From Rhodocyclaceae bacterium (GTDB lineage Bacteria > Pseudomonadota > Gammaproteobacteria > Burkholderiales > Rhodocyclaceae): a stretch of DNA of 64,000 nucleotides. The stretch is from assembly GCA_023383815.1 (NCBI GenBank), contig JAHDYG010000012.1, positions 1-64,000 of the forward strand, given 5' to 3'. Positions within the stretch are counted from its first letter, which is position 1. Each line of letters opens with the position of its first letter. The translations under genes were made by a program, and so were the position numbers. Positions 22,677 through 30,564 of this stretch are shown here, piece by piece. Under the pieces are notes generated by a model. The model did no database searches. It was not told the DNA's origin and saw nothing but the letters and a program-made list of their open reading frames with translations.

Positions 22677-24107
22677 TCACGCTGTCAGTTCCGACTCGCC
22701 CATCCAGTAACACAGCAGCGGCGCAGGGATGCGCAAGATCCGGGTCGTGGTGTCGGGTAGATCGGCAATCGTGCCGAAGTCATCCAGCGACTTCGTGACC
22801 ACGTAACCGCGATCAATGGATTTCTGCTGGCAAAGTTCGAGCAGGCCCTTGAGCTCACGCAGGCCGGCGTGCTGGGCACGGTACTTCACCTCGAAGGGGA
22901 TGAGCTGCGCGCCCACTTCGGCGACGAGGTCGACCTCCCGATCCTTCTTGCCGCGCCAATACGTGAATCGCACGTTTTGCGCGTAGTAGCGGGCGAACAA
23001 GTGCTTGAACACGGCGGTTTCGGTTGCAACGCCGAGCGCGGTCGGATCTTCGAGAATCGCTTTGCCCTTGAGCATTACGGCCGGTGCGATGGCGGCATCG
23101 GCCAGATAGATCTTGAAACGGGCGCGCAGCACGTCCTTGCCGTAGCCAAAGGGCGGCAGGCGGTAGATGAGGTGCGTCGCTTCCAGCAGTTCGATGAAAT
23201 GTTGCGCCGTCGGACGCTTGACCTCCAGATTGGCGCACAGGTCGACCATGTCGAGCAGCCCTCCGTCGTGCATGCACAGGTAGAGGAAGGTGTGCTCGAG
23301 ATCCAGAACACGGCGTACGCCGAACAGCGCGGTCATGTCGCGCTTCAGGACCTTGTCGATGATGTCCTCGCGCAGCAGGCGCTGGGCTTGGGTGACGCTG
23401 TCGACCTGGGCTGTTTGCGGAAACCCTCCCCGCACCAGGTATTCGTGGAAATGCCCGACGTAAGGCGCGGCCGCTTCCGTGACTCGATAGAAGTCGGACT
23501 GCGGCCATTCGAAAAGATCGCGCAAGGACTTGATGCGCGGCAGCGCCGGCAGCGACAGGTTCTTGATCTGGAGATATTCGTAGAACGAAAGCGTGGTCAG
23601 ACGGATGGTGTACCAGCGGCCGACGCCGGATTCCTGGCCGTCTTCCACCAACGGCATGGCCGATCCGGTGAAGGCGATGCGGCGCCCCTTGCGGAAATCC
23701 ACCTGATGCTTGACCCAGGTGCCCCAGTCGCGGATGAACTGGGCTTCGTCGAGCAGGAGAAACTCCGGTCCGTCTGCCTTGGGTTCGCGCGCGCGCCACG
23801 CCTCCAGCACGGCATCGATGCCCGCAAGCTTGAGCAGCGGGTGGTCGAAAGTGGCGTAGAGGATGTTGGCCGGCGGCACCCCCTCACGCAACAGCGCTTC
23901 GGCAGCCTGCAACATCAGTGTGGTCTTGCCGATCTGCCGCGCGCCGGAAAGCAGAACGGCCCGCGGAGCGGGCGGGGCGGTCAGCCACCCCTGCAACTCG
24001 CGGAAAGCAGCACGCCGCCACTTGGGCAGGTCGGCAATGGCCTCATCCCGCCACCAGGGATTGAACTGGGACAGGACGGCGACGAGTTCTTCCTTCGATA
24101 CTTGCAT
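22677..24107 (-). CDS. AAA ATPase with DUF4143 domain
   Basis: A 476-residue P-loop protein. Walker A is LSGARQIGKTTLML (about residues 54-67), Walker B-like FLLLDEAQFI follows, and the C-terminal half carries a DUF4143/PD-(D/E)XK-like region (RGKKDREVDLVAEVGAQLIPFEVKY). This family is widespread, patchily distributed and often linked to mobile or defence-rich DNA; its activity is not established. It stands alone between unrelated operons, and its upstream region is markedly AT-rich compared with the rest of the window, suggesting acquisition. Confidence 0.85.
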   Translation of the reverse strand: MQVSKEELVAVLSQFNPWWRDEAIADLPKWRRAAFRELQGWLTAPPAPRAVLLSGARQIGKTTLMLQAAEALLREGVPPANILYATFDHPLLKLAGIDAVLEAWRAREPKADGPEFLLLDEAQFIRDWGTWVKHQVDFRKGRRIAFTGSAMPLVEDGQESGVGRWYTIRLTTLSFYEYLQIKNLSLPALPRIKSLRDLFEWPQSDFYRVTEAAAPYVGHFHEYLVRGGFPQTAQVDSVTQAQRLLREDIIDKVLKRDMTALFGVRRVLDLEHTFLYLCMHDGGLLDMVDLCANLEVKRPTAQHFIELLEATHLIYRLPPFGYGKDVLRARFKIYLADAAIAPAVMLKGKAILEDPTALGVATETAVFKHLFARYYAQNVRFTYWRGKKDREVDLVAEVGAQLIPFEVKYRAQHAGLRELKGLLELCQQKSIDRGYVVTKSLDDFGTIADLPDTTTRILRIPAPLLCYWMGESELTA

Positions 24108-24147
24108 AGCCAGAAAGCTAGCAGAAACGAGTATTTAATACAACTAC

Positions 24148-24174
24148 ACATTAACAAAAATAGAACATTAACAA
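24148..24174. repeat. Two direct repeats ACATTAACAA upstream of the DUF4143 gene
   Basis: ACATTAACAA occurs at 24148-24157 and 24165-24174, 17 bp apart, in a region of roughly 70 bp that is mostly A and T. On the minus strand these read TTGTTAATGT, each containing a -35-like TTGTTA. They could be an operator or paired promoters for the ATPase gene. Confidence 0.5.
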
Positions 24175-24221
24175 CTTAGTGCGTTTTTGCGGCGACTTCT
24201 GCGTGTTCCCGCTCGCACGTC

Positions 24222-25004
24222 TCATGCGGGCGCCTGCAGCGCGGCCAGTTGCGGCAGCGGCTTGAGCGCGCAGCCGGCACCTTCGAGTGCGGCGCGCACG
24301 GCGCGGGCGACCTCCACTGCGTGGGGGCTGTCGCCGTGAACGCAGAGGCTGTGGAATGGGAGCGGCAGCCGCCGGCCGGAGAGCGATACGATTCCGCCTG
24401 CGTCGAGCATTCGCAGCACATGAGCGACGCAGTCTTCGACGCGGTGCACGAAGGCGCCAGGCTGGTTGCGCGGGACCAGGGTGCCGGCATCGGTATAGGC
24501 GCGATCGGCGAAGATCTCGCTCGCGACGCGCAACGACTCGGCCGCACCGGCGCTCGCCAGGTGTGAGCCGGCTGGGGCGAGCAGGATCAGCCGCGGATCG
24601 AAGCTGCGCACTGCCTTCGCAATGCGGGCGGCGAGCGCCGGGTCCTCGCACGCCATGTTGTTCAGCGCGCCGTGCGGCTTGACGTGCGTCATCGCCAGGC
24701 CCTCGACGCGCGCGATGCCGGCGAGTGCGCCGAGCTGGTAGAGGAGCATCGCCTGCAGTTCGTCCGCGGCGAGATGCATCGGGCGGCGGCCGAAGCCCTG
24801 CAGATCCGGGAATCCGGGGTGGGCGCCGACGCTGACACCAGCCTTCTTCGCCGCATGCAGGGTGCGCCGCATGACCAGCGGATCGCCGGCATGAAAACCG
24901 CAGGCGATGCTGGCGCTGTCGACGATCGCGAGCAGGGCCGGATCGTCGCCCATCTTCCAGGCGCCGAAGGATTCGCCGAGATCGGCGTTGAGATTGAGTT
25001 CCAT
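24222..25004 (-). CDS. pxpA: 5-oxoprolinase subunit A (LamB/YcsF)
   Basis: Component of the ATP-dependent prokaryotic 5-oxoprolinase PxpABC, which opens 5-oxoproline to glutamate. The 260-residue product has the family start LNADLGESFGAWKMGDD, with SASIACGFHAGDP, AHPGFPDLQGFGRR, HVKPHGALNNM and CVHGDSP. It is the last gene of a minus-strand set following pxpB and pxpC, 54 bp after pxpC. The set is divergent from a TRAP transporter. Confidence 0.94.
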   Translation of the reverse strand: MELNLNADLGESFGAWKMGDDPALLAIVDSASIACGFHAGDPLVMRRTLHAAKKAGVSVGAHPGFPDLQGFGRRPMHLAADELQAMLLYQLGALAGIARVEGLAMTHVKPHGALNNMACEDPALAARIAKAVRSFDPRLILLAPAGSHLASAGAAESLRVASEIFADRAYTDAGTLVPRNQPGAFVHRVEDCVAHVLRMLDAGGIVSLSGRRLPLPFHSLCVHGDSPHAVEVARAVRAALEGAGCALKPLPQLAALQAPA

Positions 25005-25058
25005 GATGGGGTCTCCAGTGCGGCTATGGGTGGGGCCTCGCAGGGGGAAAGGGCCGGT

Positions 25059-26135
25059 TCAGGTGGGGGGCTCGGCTTGCCGGGCGTTGACCACGCCGTC
25101 GATCAGGTTGCAGGCATACAGGGCTTCGAGATCCACGCCTTCGCCGATGATCGGGCGGATCCGCTCGCACAGGCGCGCGATCTCGGCCGCACGGGCACGC
25201 GCCAGCGCCTCGGCCTGTGCGACTTCGATCGCTGCAAAGCGCAGGGTTTCGCCGGGACGGCGGGCGGCGAGGCGCGCAAGATCGGCTGTGATCACCGTGG
25301 CAATCTTGGGGTAGCCCCCGGCGGTCTGGGCATCGGCCAGCAGCACGATCGGCTGGTTCGTCCCGGGGACCTGGATCGATCCCGGCACTGTGGCGTCGGA
25401 GACGATCTCGGCGGCCTTGCCGGTCCGGTGGCGCAAGGGCTCGGCGCCTTCGAGACGAACCCCCATGCGGTCGGCGGCGGTGCCGACCGTGTAGGACTGG
25501 CCGAACAAGCGCCCAAGTGCGGCGTCCTCGAAATGGTCTGCCTGCGGGCCGGGGACGACGCGGATCGGGTCGTCCGGGTCGCCCGGCCAGCGCGGCGGGT
25601 CGGGCAGCCGAAGTTCCGGCCCGCTGCGGGCCGCGTGCGCAGACAGGCGGTCGCCGGCTGCGAGCGCGCGCCCCGCAACCCCACCGAGCCCGGCGCGGGC
25701 GTAGGTGGAGCGGCTGCCGAGCGTGGTGGGCACATCGATGCCGGCGATTGCGACCGTCACCAGGCGGGTGCCGTTCGTGCGCACGATCCGGATTCCGTCG
25801 CCGGGCCGCAGGAGGTAGCTGCGCCAGGAGGCGGCCGGGCGGCGCTCGCCGCCGGCGAAGAGTTCGAGCTCGGCGGGGCCGGCCACCGCGATGCGCACGG
25901 GGCGCCCGGTGATGGCCAGATGCAGGCCACCATCGAACGCCTCGATCACCGGTGCGCCGTCCTCGTTGCCGGCGAGCCGGTTGGCGATGCGCATCAGCGC
26001 CGGGTCGAGCGTGCCCGACCACGGCACGCCGAAGCGGCGCAGGCCGAAGCGGCCGAAATCCTGGAGCGAGGCATAGGCGCCCGGGCTGCGGACCTCCAGC
26101 GTCGCATCGATGCCCAGGTTCAGCGGGGCGCTCAC
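25059..26135 (-). CDS. pxpC: 5-oxoprolinase subunit C (biotin-dependent carboxyltransferase domain family)
   Basis: Allophanate-hydrolase subunit 2-like protein of 358 residues. Typical segments are GAYASLQDFGRFGLRRFGV near the start and GYPKIATVI and RTNGTRLVTVAI internally. GTG 26135 overlaps the pxpB stop (GTGA). It acts with PxpB and PxpA in ATP-driven hydrolysis of 5-oxoproline. The biotin-dependent name is historical. Confidence 0.92.
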   Translation of the reverse strand: MSAPLNLGIDATLEVRSPGAYASLQDFGRFGLRRFGVPWSGTLDPALMRIANRLAGNEDGAPVIEAFDGGLHLAITGRPVRIAVAGPAELELFAGGERRPAASWRSYLLRPGDGIRIVRTNGTRLVTVAIAGIDVPTTLGSRSTYARAGLGGVAGRALAAGDRLSAHAARSGPELRLPDPPRWPGDPDDPIRVVPGPQADHFEDAALGRLFGQSYTVGTAADRMGVRLEGAEPLRHRTGKAAEIVSDATVPGSIQVPGTNQPIVLLADAQTAGGYPKIATVITADLARLAARRPGETLRFAAIEVAQAEALARARAAEIARLCERIRPIIGEGVDLEALYACNLIDGVVNARQAEPPT

Positions 26136-26881
26136 CGGTCGGCCCCCACGGCGTGCGCAAGAAACGTGTGCGGATCGAGTTCTCCTCCGGCCAGTGCGGC
26201 GTCGAGGCGGCGGTGTTCGGCCTGGGAGACGGCGACAAAGCGCACCCGGTCGCCTGCTTGCAGCAGCGCGGGTGAGGCGCGGCGTGCGTCGAACAGCGGA
26301 ACCGGGCAGCGCGCCAGCAGGTGCCAGCCACCGGGGCTTTCCCACGGATAGATCGCAGTCAGGCCGGTGGCTATGGCGACACTGCCGGCGGGCACGCGGA
26401 TGCGTGGTTCGGCCCGCCGGGGCAGGGCCAGCGCCGGGGCAACGTCTCCCATGAAGGGGAAGCCAGGCAGAAAGCCGAGCATGTACACGACGTACTCGGT
26501 GCCGGTATGCAGCGCGACGATGGTGTCACGCGTCGTTCCGGCCATTCGTGCGACCTCGTCGAGGTCTGGGCCGGAATCGCCTTCGTAGCAGGCCGGCAGG
26601 CGCCAGTGGCGCACCGCCGCGCTGGTACTGCCGATGTCTGCATCGATGTGGGGTGCGATTGCGGCGAGCAGGGTCTCGCGGCGGGTGAGCAGGGGGTCGT
26701 AGAGCACCGTGAGGGAGCGGAAAGTCGGCACCGTTTCGAGCAGGCCTGGGACGCTGCCGTGCTCGCAGGCCGCGGTCAGCGCCGCATCCAGCCGCCGCAC
26801 CCGCTCCTGCAATGCGGGGTCGATGGCGTTGCCGAACTCGATGGTGAAGGCGGCATCACCACAATCGAGAATGCGGGTCAT
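26132..26881 (-). CDS. pxpB: 5-oxoprolinase subunit B
   Basis: Allophanate-hydrolase subunit 1-like (KipI family) protein of 249 residues. It is recognised by ILDCGDAAFTIEFG, VPTFRSLTVLYDP, VYMLGFLPGFPFMGDV, PAGSVAIA and IYPWESPGGWHLLAR. ATG 26881 gives the expected N-terminus; the open frame extends further upstream without a plausible start. It follows the winged-helix regulator by 38 bp and is probably co-transcribed with it. Confidence 0.93.
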   Translation of the reverse strand: MTRILDCGDAAFTIEFGNAIDPALQERVRRLDAALTAACEHGSVPGLLETVPTFRSLTVLYDPLLTRRETLLAAIAPHIDADIGSTSAAVRHWRLPACYEGDSGPDLDEVARMAGTTRDTIVALHTGTEYVVYMLGFLPGFPFMGDVAPALALPRRAEPRIRVPAGSVAIATGLTAIYPWESPGGWHLLARCPVPLFDARRASPALLQAGDRVRFVAVSQAEHRRLDAALAGGELDPHTFLAHAVGADR

Positions 26882-26919
26882 CGGGACCGTTCTCCGGAGG
26901 TCGAGAACACGCCGCGGCG

Positions 26920-27462
26920 TCAGAGCGCGCTGGTGGAGGCCGCCCGGGCGGCCTGATCGTAGCGGCCCGAGAGCGTGCGCAGCAAGCGGGCGAGTTCGCC
27001 GATCTGGTGGTTCTCGGCCTCCGTGCCGGAAAAGCCGGGCATCAGGCACTCCTCGCGGATCACGCGGTAGCGCTCGCACACCGCATCGCCTTCTTCGGTG
27101 GTGGCGTAGAAGACCTCCTTGCCGTGGCGGGCGCTTCGGACGAGGCCGAGGCCTGCGAGCTTCTTGAGCGAGTAGTTGACGACGTGGGTGTCCTCGATGT
27201 TGAGGACGAAGCAGATGTCGGACAGGCGCTTTTCCGTATGGCGGTGGGCCACATGGTGGAGGACCAGCACGTCGGTGGGGGCCATGTCCTTCACGCCGGC
27301 TGCGGTCATGCAGCGCATCATCCAGCGCGCGAAGCCATGCCAGGCGATGATCAGCCCGAACTCGAACTCGGACAGTTCGGGGCTCTTGGGCGAGACGAGA
27401 TGCCGGGACGATACGATCCGCCCGTCTGCCGGGTCACTGCCATGGATTAAAGGTTTGCTCAT
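26920..27462 (-). CDS. Winged-helix (MarR-like) transcriptional regulator
   Basis: A 180-residue predicted regulator with a MarR-like winged helix. LTVLHHVAHR-like DVLVLHHVAHRHTEKRLSDICF, the helix-turn-helix NIEDTHVVNYSLKKLAGLGLV, and a wing (SARHGKEVFYATTEEGD) are visible. It is first in the pxp gene run and divergent from dctPQM, with the two promoters overlapping in 139 bp. It therefore probably controls both 5-oxoproline uptake and breakdown. The inducer is not known; 5-oxoproline is the obvious candidate. Confidence 0.87.
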   Translation of the reverse strand: MSKPLIHGSDPADGRIVSSRHLVSPKSPELSEFEFGLIIAWHGFARWMMRCMTAAGVKDMAPTDVLVLHHVAHRHTEKRLSDICFVLNIEDTHVVNYSLKKLAGLGLVRSARHGKEVFYATTEEGDAVCERYRVIREECLMPGFSGTEAENHQIGELARLLRTLSGRYDQAARAASTSAL

Positions 27463-27487
27463 TTCGCGACCTTTTAACGAGGTTTTG

Positions 27488-27517
27488 TTGACAAATTATA
27501 AAAGAAATACCAATATT
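27488..27517 (+). promoter_or_regulatory. Promoter for dctP (TTGACA, -10 near AATATT)
   Basis: TTGACA at 27488-27493 is followed after 18 bases by AATATT (27512-27517). It faces the TRAP transporter genes and overlaps the opposing promoter of the regulator gene. The -35 is perfect; the -10 is weak. Confidence 0.5.
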
Positions 27518-27524
27518 TTTTCAA
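27495..27524 (-). promoter_or_regulatory. Promoter for the winged-helix regulator/pxp operon
   Basis: On the minus strand TTGAAA (27524-27519), an 18-base spacer and TATAAT (27500-27495) form a near-consensus sigma-70 promoter. The start would fall about 25 bases before the regulator ATG. It overlaps the opposing dctP promoter, so occupancy is likely to be mutually exclusive. Confidence 0.6.
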
Positions 27525-27601
27525 CGACCATTTGTGCCGGCTTGCGGCAGGTCGTCGATTCGCCCGTCCCATGCGTCGAACCATTCAGCCAGGAGGCTCC
27601 C

Positions 27602-28594
27602 ATGAACCTGAGTAGCACACTGCGCAACATCGGTTTCACTCTCGCCACTTCCCTGCTTGCTTCGGCGCCCGTCGTCGCACAGACCAGCTGGGACATGCCC
27701 ACCCCCTATCCGGCCACCAACTTCCACACCGAGAACATTCAGCAATTCGCCTCGGATGTGGCCGCCGCGAGCGGCGGCAAGCTCCGGGTCACGGTTCATC
27801 CGGGCGGATCCCTCTTCAAGGCCAACGAGATCCGCCGCGCGGTGCAGACCGGGCAGGCGCAGATCGGCGAGGTGCTGATTTCCGGCATGGCCAATGAAGA
27901 TCCGTTCTTCGCGCTCGACGGCGTGCCCTTCCTCGCTACCAGCTACCGCGACGCCAGGGTGTTGTGGGATGCGTCACGCAGTGGCGTGCAGGAACGTCTC
28001 GCGAAGGTCGGCCTGACCATGCTGTTCTCGGTACCCTGGCAGCCGCAAGGCATCTACTCCACCACCGAACTCAAGGGGGTGGGTGACCTGCGCGGCCTCA
28101 AGATCCGCTCCTACAGCCCGAGCGTGGCACGCATGATCGAACTGATGGGGGGGCAACCGGTCACCGTCCAGGCGGCGGATCTGACGCAGGCGTTGTCGAC
28201 CGGGGTGGTGTCCGCCAACATCACGTCGTCGGCGACCGGCTACGATTCGAAGAGCTGGGAGCAGTTGTCATGGTTTGCCGATGTGCGCGCCTGGCTGCCA
28301 AAGAACGTCGTCTTCGTGCGCACCCGCGACTTCGAAGCGCTCGACGCCGCTACGCGGGATGCGGTGCTGAAGGCTGCCGGCGAAGCGGAAAAGCGCGGCT
28401 GGGCCTTGTCGGAAGAGAAGAACGACTGGTACCTCGCGCAGTTGCGTGAGCACCGCATGAACGTGGTTGCGCCCTCGGCGGAATTCGAAGCGGAACTGCG
28501 CAAGATCGGCGACACCATGGCCGCGGAGTGGCTGAAAAACGTCGGGGCGGACGGTCAGAAGGTACTCGACGCGTACAAGGCGAATCGCCGCTAG
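27602..28594 (+). CDS. dctP: TRAP transporter substrate-binding protein
   Basis: Periplasmic DctP-family receptor of 330 residues with a signal peptide (cleavage after SAPVVAQ). Family segments include FASDVAAASGGKLRVTVHPGGSLFKANEIRRAVQTGQAQIGE, IYSTTELKGVGDLRGLKIRS and PKNVVFV. GGAGGC precedes ATG 27602. With the pxp operon divergent next to it, the ligand is probably 5-oxoproline; pyroglutamate-binding DctP proteins are known in Bordetella pertussis. The ligand call is inference. Confidence 0.92.
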   Translation: MNLSSTLRNIGFTLATSLLASAPVVAQTSWDMPTPYPATNFHTENIQQFASDVAAASGGKLRVTVHPGGSLFKANEIRRAVQTGQAQIGEVLISGMANEDPFFALDGVPFLATSYRDARVLWDASRSGVQERLAKVGLTMLFSVPWQPQGIYSTTELKGVGDLRGLKIRSYSPSVARMIELMGGQPVTVQAADLTQALSTGVVSANITSSATGYDSKSWEQLSWFADVRAWLPKNVVFVRTRDFEALDAATRDAVLKAAGEAEKRGWALSEEKNDWYLAQLREHRMNVVAPSAEFEAELRKIGDTMAAEWLKNVGADGQKVLDAYKANRR

Positions 28595-28658
28595 CAAGCC
28601 CTCGTGTTCCCGGCGGGCGTCGCCTGAGCCGCCCGCTTCAATTTTCCAGGGATCTCCG

Positions 28659-29177
28659 ATGAGAGCCGTACTCGATTCTCTCTACCGCGGCACCGGGGCG
28701 CTGGCCGCACTCGGCATGGTCGGCACGCTGGTCTTCGTCGCCACGGGCATCGTGACCCGGCCGCTCGGGCTCTACCTGCGCGGCACCGACGCCTACGCGG
28801 GCTACATGATGGCCGCCTGCGGTTTTCTCGCACTGGCCTACACCTACAAGCACGGCGAGCACATCCGGGTGAGTCTGTTGCTCGATCGCCTCGGGCCGCG
28901 GGCGCGGAGGTGGGCCGAATGGCTGTCGCTGCTGGTGGCGTTGGCGGTCGTCGGTGCGCTGGCCTGGTACAGCCTGCGGCTCGCGTGGTTCTCCTGGGAA
29001 TTTGGCGACCGCTCGCAGGGCATCGATGCGACTCCGCTGTGGATTCCGCAGCTCCTGATGGTGTTCGGTTCGATCACCTTCTTCATCGCACTGGTCGATG
29101 ATCTCGTCCTGCGCGCCCTGGGCCGCGAGCCCGCCCGCCTGGCCGTCCATGGCCAGGAACCGATCCGGGCTGAGTGA
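28659..29177 (+). CDS. dctQ: TRAP transporter small permease
   Basis: A 172-residue inner-membrane protein with four predicted helices. It contains typical DctQ segments: TGIVTRPLGLYLRGTDAYAGYMMAACGFLALAYTYKHGEHIRVSLLLDRL and WIPQLLMVFGSITFFIALVDDL. It lies 64 bp after dctP and 10 bp before dctM. It forms the small membrane component of the sodium-coupled secondary transporter. Confidence 0.92.
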   Translation: MRAVLDSLYRGTGALAALGMVGTLVFVATGIVTRPLGLYLRGTDAYAGYMMAACGFLALAYTYKHGEHIRVSLLLDRLGPRARRWAEWLSLLVALAVVGALAWYSLRLAWFSWEFGDRSQGIDATPLWIPQLLMVFGSITFFIALVDDLVLRALGREPARLAVHGQEPIRAE

Positions 29178-29187
29178 GGGAACGATC

Positions 29188-30486
29188 ATGGACATTCTGG
29201 TTGCGCTCATCCTCATTGCCGCGATGCTGCTCATGCTCGCCGGCGGAGTCTGGATCGGTCTGGCGCTGATGGCGGTGGGGGCCCTGGGCATGCTCGGGTT
29301 TACCACCCGTGCGCCCGGCGACGGCATGGCGATGAGTATCTGGGGCATGGGGTCGAGCTGGACGCTGACCGCACTTCCGCTGTTCCTCTGGATGGGAGAG
29401 ATCCTGTTCCGCACCCGGTTGTCAGAGGACATGTTCAAGGGGCTGGCTCCGTGGCTGGAGCGCCTGCCCGGACGCCTGCTCCACACCAACATCATCGGCT
29501 GCACGCTGTTCGCGGCCGTGTCCGGTTCGTCGGCCGCGACCTGCGCGACGATCGGCAAGATCAACCTGCCCGAGCTTGGCCGGCGCGGCTACCCGGAGTC
29601 GATGGTGATCGGTACCCTCGCTGGCGCGGGGACGCTGGGGCTGCTGATTCCGCCGTCCATCATCATGATCGTGTACGGCGTCGCCGCCGATGTTTCGATC
29701 GCACGGCTCTTCATCGCCGGCGTGCTGCCCGGAATCCTGCTCGCAACGCTCTTCATGGGCTGGGTGGTGGTGTGGTCGCTGCTTCACGGCGAGCGCATCC
29801 CGGCCGCGCAGATCCGCCTGTCTTTTTACGACAAGCTCCGTGCATCGCGCAACCTGATCCCCGTGGTGGCGCTGATCGCAGCGGTGCTGGGCGGCATCTA
29901 CAGCGGCATCGCCACCGCAACCGAGGCGGCCGCACTGGGCGTGATCGGCGCTCTGACCATCGCCGCGGCCCAGCGAGCGCTCACCTGGCAGGGGTTCGTC
30001 GCCAGCCTGATGGGGGCGACCCGGCTGTACTGCATGATCGCACTGATCCTCGCCGGATCGGCCTTTCTCACCCTCGCGATGGGCTACATTGGCCTGCCGC
30101 GCCACCTCGCGGCCTGGATCGGCGAGCTTGGCCTGTCGCCGGCCCTGCTGCTGCTGGCCTTGACGCTGTTCTTCATCCTGCTCGGCTGCTTCCTCGATGC
30201 GATCTCGATCGTCGTGCTGACGATGGCGGTGCTGATGCCCACGATCCAGACGGCCGGCATCGATCCGCTCTGGTTCGGGATCTTCGTCGTGCTCGTGGTC
30301 GAGATGGCGCAGATCACCCCGCCGGTCGGCTTCAACCTCTTCGTGCTGCAAGGCATCACCGGCCGCGAGATCACGCGCGTGGCCCTCTACGCGTTGCCCT
30401 ACTTCGTCCTGATGTGCGTCGCGGTCGTGCTGCTCTACCTCTTTCCGGGCATCGCCACCTGGTTGCCGGGACGGATGATGGGGTGA
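29188..30486 (+). CDS. dctM: TRAP transporter large permease
   Basis: A 432-residue, about 12-helix membrane protein of the DctM/IT superfamily that carries out substrate-sodium transport. It shows the motifs GSSAATCATIGKINLPELGRRGYP, AGAGTLGLLIPPSIIMIVYGVAADVSIARLFIAG, GCFLDAISIVVLTMAVLMPT and TPPVGFNLFVLQGI. ATG 29188 follows GAGGGAACG. It completes the DctPQM set. The unit ends near 30486, before an extended -10 promoter for prfC. Confidence 0.93.
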   Translation: MDILVALILIAAMLLMLAGGVWIGLALMAVGALGMLGFTTRAPGDGMAMSIWGMGSSWTLTALPLFLWMGEILFRTRLSEDMFKGLAPWLERLPGRLLHTNIIGCTLFAAVSGSSAATCATIGKINLPELGRRGYPESMVIGTLAGAGTLGLLIPPSIIMIVYGVAADVSIARLFIAGVLPGILLATLFMGWVVVWSLLHGERIPAAQIRLSFYDKLRASRNLIPVVALIAAVLGGIYSGIATATEAAALGVIGALTIAAAQRALTWQGFVASLMGATRLYCMIALILAGSAFLTLAMGYIGLPRHLAAWIGELGLSPALLLLALTLFFILLGCFLDAISIVVLTMAVLMPTIQTAGIDPLWFGIFVVLVVEMAQITPPVGFNLFVLQGITGREITRVALYALPYFVLMCVAVVLLYLFPGIATWLPGRMMG

Positions 30487-30503
30487 GCCGCGAGATCCGC
30501 TGG

Positions 30504-30509
30504 TAAAAT
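30504..30509 (+). promoter_or_regulatory. Extended -10 promoter (TGG-TAAAAT) of prfC
   Basis: TAAAAT preceded by TGG lies 55 bases before the prfC ATG, just after the dctM stop. The good extended -10 match supports independent transcription of prfC. Confidence 0.45.
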
Positions 30510-30564
30510 GCCCCGCTTTGCTCCGGGCTGCGCATGCTCGGAGTGTCTGTCCAGCGCGGATTCC

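Noticed and set aside
24672-26351. 559-codon plus-strand frame opposite pxpA and pxpC
   Set aside because: pxpA and pxpC on minus are full length with clear signatures; this frame has none.
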